A stretch of DNA of 64,000 nucleotides from Linum tenue. Its lineage: Eukaryota; Streptophyta; Magnoliopsida; Malpighiales; Linaceae. Shown piece after piece: positions 51,656 through 61,690 of this stretch. The stretch is from assembly GCA_946122785.1 (NCBI GenBank), contig CAMGYJ010000003.1, positions 31,637,811 through 31,701,810 of the forward strand. The letters run 5' to 3'. The position numbers and the translations under genes are program-made. Within the stretch, counting starts at the first letter, position 1. Every line of letters begins with the position of its first letter. Under the pieces are notes generated by a model. That model did not search any database. It was not told the DNA's origin and saw only the letters and a program-made list of their open reading frames with translations.

Positions 51656-54600
51656 TACCTGGTATGCATTACAAGAAAATGTGTTGTCAGGTTCTGCTAT
51701 AGTTGCATCGTCTCAGGTTCATCAGGAAGATATGACTACTCTCTGGCACATGAGACTGGGTCATATGAGTGAACGGGGGATGCAAGTTCTGTCGAAGAGG
51801 GATCTTCTTTGCGGGTACAAGGTGTAGAATTTGGAATTATGTGAGCATTGTGTGTTTGGGAAGCTACATCGCAGCAAGTTTCCCAAGAAAGGTATCCACC
51901 AGACAAAGGGGATACTAGATTACCTCCACTCCGACTGTTGGGGTCCTTCACGAGTTGAATTCATTGGAGGCAGCAGGTATTTTCTATCTATTATTGATGA
52001 TTATTCGAGATGTACTTGGATTTTTCATGATAAAACAGAAAAGTGAGGCTTTCAAGAAGTTCAATCAGTGAAAGACATTGGTGGAGAATCAAACTGGGAA
52101 GAAGATCAAGAAGCAGTGGAAGACATTGGTGGACAATGGTATGGAGTTTTGCAGTTATGAGTTCAACGAATTCTAAAGGATGAAGGGATTGCCTGTCATC
52201 GGACCATTAGAGATACACCCCAGCAGAACGACGTTGCAGAAAGGATGAACCAGACATTATTGGAGAGAGCACGATGCATGCTCTCTAATATTGGACTAGA
52301 GAGAAGATTCTGGGCAGAAGTAGTAAACATGGCGTGCTTCCTGATCAACCGTGGACCTCACACAAGTATCGAGTGTAAGACTCCCTATGAAGTGTGGTAT
52401 GGTAAGCCTGCTGATTACTCTTCACTGAAAATTTTTGGGTGTCCTGATTATTATCATGTGGATGAGGATAAACTAAACTCGAGGGTAAACTGAACCCAAG
52501 GGCAAAGAAGAATGTATTTGTGGGTTACAGAGATGGAGTTAAGGGATTTCAGTCTGGTCACCTTTTGAGCATCGAGTTATACTTAGTAGAAATGTGATAT
52601 TTGATGAGAAGTCTATGTTTAACCCCATGTTGAAGGTTACTGTTGTTGAAGGTAGCAGGAATGTTGATAAGCAGGTGGAGCTGCAAAATCTCAAAGAGAG
52701 AGAGTTGAGCACCAAGTTGGAGAAGATCAACATGAGGATGTTTCTGCAGAGCCAGGAACTTCAGAGTCGAGTGCACGAGCTCTATAATCTATGGCTTCCG
52801 GTAGACCGAAGAGAGTGAATGCAGGAATACCAACAGAGAGGTATGGCTTTGAAGATATGGTGACGTATTCATTTCAAGTTGTTGAAGAAGTGGATGCAGG
52901 TGATTAGGTGAACCACAATCCTATAGAGAAGACGTTTTGTATGGCGAAGCTGATCAGTGGCTTGTCACAGTGGGAAATGAGATGGAATCCCATGATAGGA
53001 ATCAGACTTGGGAGCTAGTCAAATGACCACAGGGAAGGAAGATTGTTACAAACAAGTGGATCTACAAGAAGAAGGAAGGAATCACTTCTAAAGAGGGCAT
53101 TAAATTTAAAGCTCAGGTGGTTGCACGAGGCTTCTTGTAGAGGCAAGGAGTTGACTACAATGAAATTTTCTCACCAGTGGTCAGACATACGTCGATCATG
53201 GTGCTACTAACAATAGTGGCACATTATGACTTGGAGCTCAAACAGCTACACGTGAAGACAACTTTCCTACATGGAGAGTTCGAGGAAGAATTTTCATGAC
53301 TCAACTAGAAGGATTCTAGGTTCCAGGGAAAGAAGACTATGTTTGTAAGTTGAAGAAGTCCTTGTATGGACTTAAGTAATCTTCGAGGCAGTGGTACAAG
53401 AGATTTGACAGTTACATGCTTGAGCTGGGCTACAACAGAAGTCCATATGATTGTTGTGTGTATCACAGCAAAGTGGAGGATGGTTCGATGATCTATCTTG
53501 TTCTGTATGTGGATGATATGCTCATAGCTGCGAGGTCGAAGTCTGATATCCAGAAGTTAAAGAGGCTTCTCAGTGCTGAGTTTGAGATGAATGATTTGGG
53601 AGCTGCTCAGAAGATCTTGGGTATTGAGATTTAGAGGGATAGGTTGAAGAAGAAGTTTTTCTTGTCACAGAAGAGCTACATTCAGAAGATACTGTCAAGG
53701 TTTGGTATGTCTTCAGCAAAGCCCTTGAATACTCCTAGTACTTCAAATGTTCATCTATCCTCAGCTTATGCACTGTAGTCAGAGGCTGAGAAGTAGTACA
53801 TGTCGAGAGTCTCATATGCTAGTGCAGTAGGTAGCTTGATGTACTCTATGGTATGCACTAGACCTGATCTTGCACATGCTGTTAGTGTTGTCATCAAGTT
53901 CATGATACAACCTGGGAAGGAGCATTGGCAGGCTGTGTAGAGGATCTTCCAGTACCTTACATCTGATGTGGGGATTAGCTTCGAAAGTGATACAGAGTGC
54001 GTGGTGTCTAGGTATTCAGACTCGGACTATGTTGGGGATGTTGACACGAGGAGATCGATCACCGGTTGTGTATTCACTCTTGGGAGTTCTGTAGTGAGCT
54101 GGAAGGCAACTTTGCAGTCGGCGATGACATTGTCTACTACTGAGGCAGAGTATATGGCGCTGATAGAAGTTGCTAAGGAGAGAATATGGTTGAAGGGACT
54201 GGTTGGTGATCTGTGTCTATATCATGATCAAGCAGTGGTGTATTGCGTCAGTTTGAGTGCAATATGCTTGGCAAGGATCAAGTCCATCATGAGAGTACTA
54301 AGCACATCGACGTGAGGTATCATTCTTGAGAACAGAGAAGAAGATTAAGGTGAAGAAGGTTGGCACCGCGGATAATCCTGTCGACATGTTCACGAAGCCG
54401 GTTCCACATGGCAAGTTCCAACACTGATTGGACTTGCCGAATGTCTTGAGTGGGTGACTCCGCCCTACAGGGCATTGATGGTAGGAGAGAGACAAGGAGC
54501 AAAGTGCATCAGAGATTTCAGAGAAAGAGGATTCAAGTCAAGGTGGAGATTTGTTGATGTGACTTGAATCGGACTATCAACCGCTACGACTGGAAGTCAC

Positions 54601-54942
54601 GGGGGTCTCGCTACCCGGCCAGCGAGTGGGATCCAGGGGCAACGCCCCGATCAGGGGGGTTCAGGGGCAATGCCCGGATCCACGGTGTATGGGTCGATAC
54701 ACGTTTGGGTTTTTAGTTTTGGGCCTGGTCTGTAACCATTTCCTTTATCAGATTGGATTAGGTATAGACCCACATGGAGAAGTATAAATACTTAGGTCAT
54801 ACAATTCGTTATATAGGGCTCGAAGCTCCCGCTCGGGAGCGCAAAAACGCGAATTCAAAGGAGTTCGCTAAAAAACCGCGATTTATTTGTTGTTGGAGCG
54901 CGAATTTCTTTACAAAATTCGTGACTTTATTTCACTGGGACA
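51656..54942 (+). mobile_element. Ty1/Copia LTR retrotransposon, 5'-truncated, broken
   Basis: Internal region plus a 3' LTR. In order: gag-pre-integrase (TLWHMRLGHMSERGMQVLSK), zinc-binding/integrase start (CEHCVFGKLHRSKF, then HSDCWGP and FLSIIDDYSRCTWIF), integrase end (MNQTLLERARCMLSNI, FLINRGPHTSI), reverse transcriptase (YVDDMLIAARSKSD intact) and RNase H (TTEAEYMAL). Many stops and frameshifts interrupt the frame. A purine tract (AAGGTGGAGA) precedes the LTR, which begins TGTTGATGTG at 54552. Gag and the 5' LTR are missing, replaced by CIPK-like sequence. It is a crippled relic, described as is. Confidence 0.9.
54552..54942 (+). repeat. Copia 3' LTR
   Basis: Starts with TGTTGATGTG right after the purine-rich tract and contains a TATAAATA box at 54783-54790. 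Its end is uncertain; ...CACTGGGACA near 54942 is one candidate. No 5' LTR partner is present in the window. Confidence 0.6.
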
Positions 54943-55204
54943 GAGGAAGATGAAGCTTTGGCAATGGTTATCGCTGATTTGGTGAAGGAGAGGAAATTGA
55001 TGGTTGGGTTGATGGAGGAAGTCAAGAGGAGGTTGGAGTCTCTGCATGCATCATCTTAAAGGACGCTATTGATTTGCAGATCTTGAAACTTGCGGGGATG
55101 ATTTTGGTCGATAAACACATTACACAAGCTGAATTGCCTACGATTCAGAGAAAGCTCGTCTGCGTTTGAAGAAGCTGAAAAAATGTAGTGTGTAGATGAA
55201 AGAC
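54943..55204 (+). other. Unplaced gene-like segment beyond the Copia LTR
   Basis: From about 54947 a frame reads EEDEALAMVIADLVKERKLM and then MEEVKRRLESLHASS before a TAA stop near 55060: about 40 residues of a charged, coiled-coil-like C-terminal peptide. The sequence after the stop resembles a 3' flank. I do not recognise the protein. It could be the 3' end of a gene cut by the Copia insertion. Confidence 0.3.
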
Positions 55205-55212
55205 TTTCCCAG

Positions 55213-55689
55213 TAGGGATGGCAATTTCGACCTGACCCGATTTACCCGACCTGTTTGACCTGTTTTGGGGCGGGTCAAACCCGCCCGTAGGCGGGGCGGG
55301 GCGGGCATGGGTACCTCTCATCTACCCGACCTGCCCTGACCCGCCCCATTCTCGACCCGTTCTTGCCTAAATTACATATAATCTTAGTGAAATTACTTAA
55401 GATTTTCCTCTTATTACATTATATTTTAGCTATAATAAAGTTGTAAATAAGTGAAAACCTCAATTTCTTCAATAATTTAACTACATTTTATCATATTATG
55501 GTTTCTTTCTTGGTCTTTCAATGAAAAGAACGAATATTTCTAATGTTTTTCGCATAAATTACATACCCAATGGGTCGACCTGCCCCGACCCGCGCCCCGT
55601 AATAAATTACCCGACCTGGACCCGACCTGCCATGGGGCGGGTATGGGTATCAAGATACCCGCCCCGGACCTGCCCCATTGCCATTCCTG
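55213..55689. mobile_element. Non-autonomous hAT-type element with 8-bp target-site duplication
   Basis: Flanked by perfect 8-bp repeats TTTCCCAG (55205-55212 and 55690-55697). Ends TAGGGATGGCAATTT and (complement of the right) CAGGAATGGCAATGGGGC are inverted repeats, as in the element at 49479. Sub-terminal GACCCGCCCC/GGGGCGGGT blocks make both ends GC-rich; the middle is AT-rich. No transposase present. Confidence 0.85.
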
Positions 55690-55760
55690 TTTCCCAGGAG
55701 GAAGGTATTTGTGGAGGGGATTTGCAGTGTAGTGAGGAGAGTTCTAGATCAAAGTAGATA

Positions 55761-57241
55761 GACTCTGTTTCTGTAAGGGAATCCAGAGGTAGGCTATTGC
55801 TAGGAGGGGAGGAGGGGTATGGGATTGTGGCCGATTTTTTAGTTGGAGTAGGTTAGTTGAGGAATTAGGCCTCAGGCATTTATCTGTCATATTTGGGCCC
55901 AATACAAATATGTTTGACCGTTTTACTGGTTGTACATATTAATGGGGAGATTCTTTAGCTTTGATTTTAGTTTTTCCTTTTTGGTTTGGGTAATGAAGTC
56001 CAATGAAATTAGCTTTCTTATTTTGTTTTTTTGGATAGGGTGTATACGGTCAGTTACAAAGTGGTTTATTATTTTATTTTTTCTATGTGTGGTAGTAATT
56101 TGTCAAATTGTTGGTAGCAAATTAAATAATATTTTAATTAAAATAATATAATATTAATGCTCTATGAACGCTCTGACTATATAATACTTTTAAAATAAGC
56201 ACTCTCACGCTCTCGCTCCCGCTTCACGAATCAGTAACCTAAGTAAATACTTCTCATCTCCTCTGTAATATGTAATCTTCTCGATATAGTGAAACTGTCT
56301 CTCTCCTGCCCGTTGACTAGCTAACACACATTGTGTTAGTGAACCATGTAAATCGTGTTTCTGTTTTCGATTCTTGCTTTCGTATTCTTGTTTTCTCGAT
56401 TCCAGCGATTTTCCGATCTATAGCAACGCAGTTATAACAATCATTTTCGTCTCAGCTCGATGAGGGCAAGGTTCCCAGAAATCGCTTGGCACTACGAATG
56501 CTAGGAGATGAAATGGCGAATTGGCCTAATTTAGAGGTAATTAACTTACTTCCATAAAGAAAAATTGGCCTATTAGAAATGTCACATCACATAACCCAGA
56601 ATAGCTTGGTGTAAAAGCCTCAGAAGTCAGAACTATAAGGATTCGGGCGAAGATCCAAGATTCAAGCCTGGGACACTCTGTATAATATTGACTGGAAGAA
56701 ATGGGATTGTGACATTCTCTTATTGCATGACTATGTGCCAGTATTTGATGTATCGCTGCTGGTTAGCCGGATAGCTGCAAGAACCTCTTCCTTGACGATT
56801 TCGTTTTCATCTTATGATCCCAATCTTTGAAATAGGTGGAGGTATCAAAGAAGAGAGCAAGCCGTCCAAATCATTGTACGCAAGGGTCACAAACACAGGT
56901 ATAGATCTTAAACACTCTCTTCTTTCCCTGTCATCATCGGTATTTCAGTGGTAGTAATCTTATTTTACAATTCTCTGCAGTTTCTACATTTTTTTTTGTA
57001 TATGGAAAGTCAATGCTTATACGCAAAACCTCAACTATTTGTCTCTTTCACCTTTATACTTTAATCATGGGTGGTGTGCCGCTACTAACTATTTGAAAAC
57101 ATGTAAAATCACAACTGCTGCTCAACTCAGGCGGACATGGCGCCCACGTCTTGAAAAATTCCATTGTGCACACACCGTATAAAAAACCAGTTTCATGGCT
57201 CTCGTTGCTTCTGATTTGGCGCTCTCTAACTCCCGGGGAAA
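55761..57241. other. Gene-free stretch with an LTR-like patch upstream of the 57242 gene
   Basis: No gene is firmly supported. 56290-56440 (CTAACACACATTGTGTTAGT, AACCATGTAAATCGTG and a Tyr-rich pyrimidine run) resembles the 3' part of a Copia-type LTR. 56460-56540 has a short open frame (GKVPRNRLALRMLGDEMANW) that I cannot name. 56980-57241 should contain the promoter and leader of the gene at 57242. Confidence 0.4.
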
Positions 57242-58231
57242 ATGTTCCACAGCAGGAGTGGAATTGGAATGTACGAGTACGATCTCGAGTTCGATGTCTG
57301 CAAAACGGCCGAGCGTTTCCACGACCTGCAGCAAATGGAGAAACAGATTTCCGTGGACCCGGTGTCGCTGAGACCGCCGCCGATTGTGACGGCGGCTCCA
57401 AAGATTCCGCCGCCGCCGCCTCTCACCAGCTGCAGCCTTCCCAGCTCCCCGCGGTTCGGGTACTGGCTGAAGAAGAAATTCAAGAATGAAAGCGAGGCCT
57501 CCCCCCGTCATCGTCATAACCATCCCCTGCTCAAGCTGGAGCAAGAAATTCACTTGCGGCGGAGCAAGTCGTGCGCCGAAGGGAGATCGAGCGGGGTCGA
57601 CGAGCTCGACATTTGGTTCAGGAATCCCGGCGAACCCACCACCACCACCGAATCCGGCGCCAACTCCTCGCCAGCGGCCGGGAAGAAGAAACGCGAGGTG
57701 GATCTGGACAACGATGATGACGAATTCAAATGTGGCGCGCTCTGCAGTTTGTACCTCCCGGGATTCGGCGGCGTCGGGAAGACGACGAAGCCGGTGAGGG
57801 AGAGGAAGGCGACGGTGGAATCGGGGGCGGCGACGGCGGTGGTGAGGGAGAGCGTCATTTCGAGGACGGTGTCTCTGGAGAAATTCGAGTGCGGTTCGTG
57901 GGCTTCGTCGGCGTTCATCAACGACGGAGGGGAGGAGTCCACGCGTTTTTACTACGATTTGCCGATGGAGCTGATAAAGACCGGCGGGAACGGGACTAAC
58001 TCGCCGGTGGCGTCGGCGTTTGTGTTCGAGAAGGACCGGAGAGGGGCATTGAAGAGCTGTTCGGCGCGGAGGAAGTCTCACGAGTCGTCTTCCAGGCACG
58101 TCCGGTTTTCTTCGTCGTCGTCGTCTTCGACTTCGAATCCTTCGTCGCCGGCGGCGTGCATCACGCCCCGGTTGCGAAAGGCGAGGGAGGAATTCAACGC
58201 CTTCCTGGAAGCGGAAGCAAGGAGCGCCTGA
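57242..58231 (+). CDS. Uncharacterised plant protein, single exon, 329 residues
   Basis: An open frame from ATG (MFHSRSGIGMYEYDLEFDVC) to a stop, with no introns. I do not recognise a named domain. Visible features: a proline-rich patch near residues 47-66, SPRFGYWLKKKFKNE at about 69-83, LRRSKSCAEGR near 105-115, an acidic VDLDNDDDEFKCGALCSLYL leading into the glycine-rich LPGFGGVGK, the motif SRTVSLEKFECGSWASSAF near 207-225, a serine run around 290-305, and the C-terminal CITPRLRKAREEFNAFLE. Basic/serine-rich and cysteine-bearing blocks interleaved with low-complexity sequence suggest a mostly disordered soluble protein; no signal peptide or membrane segment is obvious. Strong coding bias and absence of stops support a real gene. 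Role unknown. Confidence 0.8.
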   Translation: MFHSRSGIGMYEYDLEFDVCKTAERFHDLQQMEKQISVDPVSLRPPPIVTAAPKIPPPPPLTSCSLPSSPRFGYWLKKKFKNESEASPRHRHNHPLLKLEQEIHLRRSKSCAEGRSSGVDELDIWFRNPGEPTTTTESGANSSPAAGKKKREVDLDNDDDEFKCGALCSLYLPGFGGVGKTTKPVRERKATVESGAATAVVRESVISRTVSLEKFECGSWASSAFINDGGEESTRFYYDLPMELIKTGGNGTNSPVASAFVFEKDRRGALKSCSARRKSHESSSRHVRFSSSSSSSTSNPSSPAACITPRLRKAREEFNAFLEAEARSA

Positions 58232-58419
58232 ATTCACAGTTGCTTGCTGCCTACAATTTTTCTCTCTTTCTCGTTTTGTATATGCTTTATGGGCTTTTCT
58301 ATGTCTAAGGAATTGGGCTTCAGTGCGGAAAGGAGGGAGTTGAGAAGGTAGTTTTCATCGGCTTCGTTGGGCCTTTAGTAAGTCATTTCACTTATAGTTC
58401 AAGCGTGGCTTTTTTAAAA
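58232..58419. other. 3' flank of the 57242 gene
   Basis: Downstream untranslated/intergenic sequence up to the fold-back element. Nothing else is recognised. Confidence 0.4.
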
Positions 58420-58788
58420 GGTTAATATTTTAGTTTGGCCTGAATTATATACAAATTTTCTACTTTAGCTAGTGGTTTGAGAAATTGTTATTAAGATAAT
58501 TTAACTTTCTACTTTAGCTAGTGGTTTTAGAAATTGTTCTTCAGATCTAAATTATGTACCATACTTCCTTATTTGGCCCACAGGTGGGTTTGACCATCAA
58601 ATTGAACGATCAATAGAGTTGAGTCAATAACCATCTCACTTGCCATGTCAGCAAAGAAATAAAAAATTATTTTTAGAATTTTTAGATTATTTTTCATTTC
58701 TAATAATAGTAATAATAATAAATTAAAACCCTCAATTATCCCCTCCCCTCTCCTCTCACCTTATCCCCCGCAACGGGAAATAATTTCC

Positions 58789-59145
58789 TCAATCGTCCAA
58801 ACCCATCTTCTTCCCCGAAACCCTATCCTTCCCCATCAGATCCACCTCCGGCACGCGAGGCGCGTAGTGCACCTTCAGTGGCGCCGTCACCCGTACCCTC
58901 GCTCCGATCCTATGCTCCGACGACGTCTCCGAATCGCTCAACAATCGGACCGCCACTTCGCAGCATACCCGCTGCCTCCGCTGATGCTTCCTCCATCTGG
59001 CACCCACGGTTGTTATCGCGGGAGACGAAGAGCGAACAGCAGGGAGAGCGAGAGGTGAGAGAGTCGCGTTGGGGCGCTGAGAAGACAAAAGGCCAACAAC
59101 GGCCGCCGCGGGAGCTGCGGCGGAGGATGCACAAGAACAACTCAT
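58789..59145 (-). pseudogene. Captured ferredoxin-thioredoxin reductase variable subunit (FTRA) fragment
   Basis: The minus strand from ATG 59145 gives 118 residues: a plastid transit-peptide-like start (MSCSCASSAAAPAAAVVGLL, rich in Ala/Ser and lacking acidic residues) and then the conserved beginning of the FTR variable subunit, IGARVRVTAPLKVHY and PRVPEVDLMGKDRV. The subunit normally continues through a KGKRISANLPYKVEF-like end to stabilise the catalytic subunit of chloroplast ferredoxin-thioredoxin reductase; here it diverges after MGKDRV and stops. The 5' half of the gene is therefore present and the 3' half lost. It sits between fold-back arms, so it was carried in by the element. The frame is open, so a short plastid-targeted peptide could be made, but there is no evidence of it. 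Confidence 0.75.
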
Positions 59146-59362
59146 CTCAAGTGCTCTCTCACCTTTGGGGATGGCGACTGTGTTGCTTCGGATTGTCGCC
59201 TGTGCAGTGTGAAAAATGGCGGATTGTACTCTCTCGCCGTCTGGATTGTGTGGAGCACAAATAATTAGGGATTTGGTTCGCCGGATGGACGCTGAGGAGT
59301 GTGTGTGGATGAGGCTATGGGGTTTCCCAGCCATAACTTTATCTTTTCTTGCTGTTTCAAGA

Positions 59363-59365
<3 letters not shown>

Positions 59366-59408
<43 letters not shown>
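59366..59408. repeat. (TTA)n microsatellite
   Basis: About fourteen uninterrupted TTA triplets within the right part of the fold-back element interior. Confidence 0.95.
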
Positions 59409-59682
59409 ATAAAGGAAAAAGAATACAAAAAATCTAAAAATTAATTTCATATTTCTCTGCTCACTGACGTGGCATGTGAGCTGATCATTGACTAATGGTA
59501 AACTCCGTTGACCATTCAATTTGACGGTCAAATCCGCCTCCGGGCCAAATAATGAAGTATGGTACATAGTTCAGGCCAGAAAAACAATTTTTGAAACCAC
59601 GGGTCAAAGTATAATTTTTTATGTATAGTTCGGGCCAAAGTAGAATTTTGTGTATAGTTCGGGCCAAACTAAGGTATTAACC

Positions 59683-60118
59683 CTTCTAAAAAAACTTAAA
59701 CATTTTGTATGCTAAATTCGGCCTAATCCATACTTTCCTTTTATATATTTGGTAAAACTAATTGGCTAAATTATATGTATGGTCGTCTGGTTTAGATGTA
59801 GTGATTAAGGGAGGTTCTTAGTCACTTGACTAACTCCATCTCAGTTATAGTTCATATTTTTAAACACTCTCCCACCTACCTTACTCGAACAGACCAACCC
59901 ACCATCACTTATATCCACCTCGCGCGTACAAGTTTCCCCCTTCCTCCTTTTTCTTCCAGCCACAGCTGACCCGCCACATCCTTTCTCCTCCCTCCACCAG
60001 CTAACGCGGACCCGCGTCACGATTACTCCTCCTACCCACAGCTTACGCGGACCCGCCAGAACCTCCTCATATCTTCCATTTTCTCACGCGAGCCTCCTAG
60101 CACCAGATTCATAGGAGG
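59683..60118. other. Spacer upstream of the mobile-domain gene remnant
   Basis: No gene recognised. 59930-60080 contains two similar CAGCT(G/A)AC.CGGACCCGCC... words in a pyrimidine-rich leader-like stretch, consistent with the 5' leader of the remnant that starts at 60119. Confidence 0.4.
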
Positions 60119-60960
60119 ATGTCAGACTCCGACCATTCCGACGAAGAGGTCGCTGAAAGAGGAAGGGGTCGTGGAAAAGGTTGGCGAGCTCGTGGCCGTG
60201 GCAGCGGCCGGTACTGAGGTAAAGTTCCTCGCCGGCGGCGCCTAGATTCTCGCCGGCGGCGAGTTGTTACTATTCTGTTGTTTTCAGCTCCTAGAATTTT
60301 GGATAATTATTCAATGAGGCGACCATCTGCGACAATTGATACAGCTCCGGTCGATTCAGTACTTCTTTGGGCACATGGTCAACACGGTGCTGACACAGTT
60401 TGGGCAAATGAGGTATGTCTTTCATAACAAATTTTCTTTAAAGTTCATTAGCTAGTTAGATTAGATAGATTTTACTAGGTGAACTGAAATAATAATACGT
60501 ATGAATTTTTTTTGAAATTAGTATAAGTTTAGATTAGATAGATGTTTAGATTAGATATATTTTACTAGCTGAACTGAAATATAATTGCGTATGAAATGTC
60601 TTGAAATTAGTATAAGTTTAGATTAGATAGATTTTCTAGGTGAACTGAAATTAGAATTACGAATGATATTGAATTAATATAAGTTTTGTGCACTATAAAC
60701 TGGTGATCGAGTTTACCATATTAGAGGTACAAACTGTAGTGTTGAGCATTGCGACCCGAGTCAGCGATTGCCGTTTGGTGAGGTTACGATCACTTTAGAG
60801 GACGTTGCAACACTGATCGGTCTACTGATCGACGGTGCTCCTGTCAAAGTAGATATACCAGATGAGGAGTGGTCGGAGACGTGTGTGGACCGTTAAGACG
60901 AGCTCCTACTGATCTTTCCAGCGGTTCCGTTAGGATTGCTTGGCTCAGGACTTCAGAGGT
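60119..60960 (+). pseudogene. Plant mobile domain (MAIN-like) protein remnant
   Basis: An ATG at 60119 opens MSDSDHSDEEVAERGRGRGK, an acidic then Arg/Gly-rich start. After an intron-like gap (to about 60287) the minimal plant mobile domain appears: TAPVDSVLLWAHGQHGADTV (60339-60412), then from about 60740 EHCDPSQRLPFGEVTITLED followed by VATLIGLLIDGAPVKVDIPD. A frameshift near 60880-60900 precedes a last matching bit (RAPTDLSSGSVRIAWL). The domain is normally several hundred residues, so most is lost. Such domains occur in MAIN/MAIL silencing factors and in PP7 long-form homologues, and are spread by mobile elements (established for the family). It faces a mudrA remnant directly downstream. 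Not expected to be functional. Confidence 0.65.
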
Positions 60961-61690
60961 AGTGTTATCCAGTCAGAAATGTTTGCCACCCGCAAGAACG
61001 TTTGCAAATAATCGTAGGATTCTTCCCAATTTCCATGCAACTTCTCTAATGCTCTTTGTTTCCCACACCAAACCTTCTTGTAAGTAACTTCCATATGAAA
61101 CTTATCTTTCAACTCGGCCTGCATAGTTCGAACACTCAAATTTGGTTGGGCACGTACCAAACGCTTGACAGGCTCAGATATAACGTCGACATCAAGATGA
61201 TGATGATCCGCCGGTTGAGTGGTACTGCTACGCGAATGCATCAACTAGGCCTTTCTCACAGTCTATTTGCTTCTAACATCTCAACATCCAAACCGCACCA
61301 TCCAAGCACAATTATCATCTTTGTGCTTCAAGCATTTGACCTTCCAGATTGAAGGTGTCGACTCCACCACGACATACTGAAAGTTGCGTTGTAGTGCGTG
61401 ATATATAATCGCCAACTTTGCAGCTTTTTTGGAGTGAAATATCTGCCTCTTGTAGAATTCTCTTTCGAAACCAGCAACAATAGGCATTAGAATTACGGCA
61501 TATGAATCAACATATGATAATTCATTGTACTCTTCATTATCATGCAAGTAAAATTCTGGAGGATAACTAGGCTATTCTTCTTCTTCTTCCTCCTCCTCCT
61601 CCTCCTCTTCCTCTTCTTCGTCATCATAGTCATCATTAGATGGCACACTCCATGTATCATCTTCACCCTGACCCTGGCTAATCTCATATC
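60961..61690 (-). pseudogene. mudrA-like MULE transposase N-terminal remnant
   Basis: Minus-strand pieces of a Mutator-like transposase. An acidic run (DDYDDEEEEEE, 61690-61560) with an in-frame TAG precedes EFYLHDNEEYNELSYVDSYA; then QIFHSKKAAKLAIIYHALQR and VKCLKHKDDNCAWMVR, the N-terminal zinc-finger-type DNA-binding region; then HLDVDVISEPVKRLVRAQPN, MQAELKDKFHMEV and GKQRALEKLHGNWEESYDYL. The transposase core with catalytic acidic residues and the SWIM zinc finger are absent. It ends at the boundary with the plus-strand mobile-domain remnant, so the two were joined tail to tail. Not functional. Confidence 0.8.

Larger units (their letters stand above)
58420..59682. mobile_element. Large fold-back element carrying a captured FTRA gene fragment
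   Basis: The left end GGTTAATATTTTAGTTTGGC and the right end ...CCAAACTAAGGTATTAACC are inverted repeats, and both arms (about 58420-58710 and 59440-59682) match the arms of the 550-bp element at 50483-51032 (for example GTTTGACCATCAAATTGAAC versus the right side's TTCAATTTGACGGTCAAAT). The right arm appears to contain an internal duplication (TATAGTTCGGGCCAAA twice, near 59625 and 59655). Between the arms lies about 700 bp of GC-rich coding-like sequence from a plastid ferredoxin-thioredoxin reductase gene and a (TTA)n run. It is a Pack-type configuration. Target-site duplication is not clear because the flanks are A/T-rich. Confidence 0.8.

Noticed and set aside
57122..58237. Long minus-strand open frame (371 codons) rich in Arg
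   Set aside because: It is antisense to the single-exon gene at 57242-58231; its arginine-rich, repetitive composition is what GC-rich coding sequence gives on the opposite strand.
58408..59692. Target-site duplication of the large fold-back element
   Set aside because: CTTTTTTAAAA on the left and CTTCTAAAAAA on the right are similar but are A/T-rich and mismatched; chance similarity cannot be excluded.
61565..61625. Glu-rich simple repeat as a separate gene
   Set aside because: It is the acidic N-terminal stretch of the mudrA-like remnant on the minus strand.
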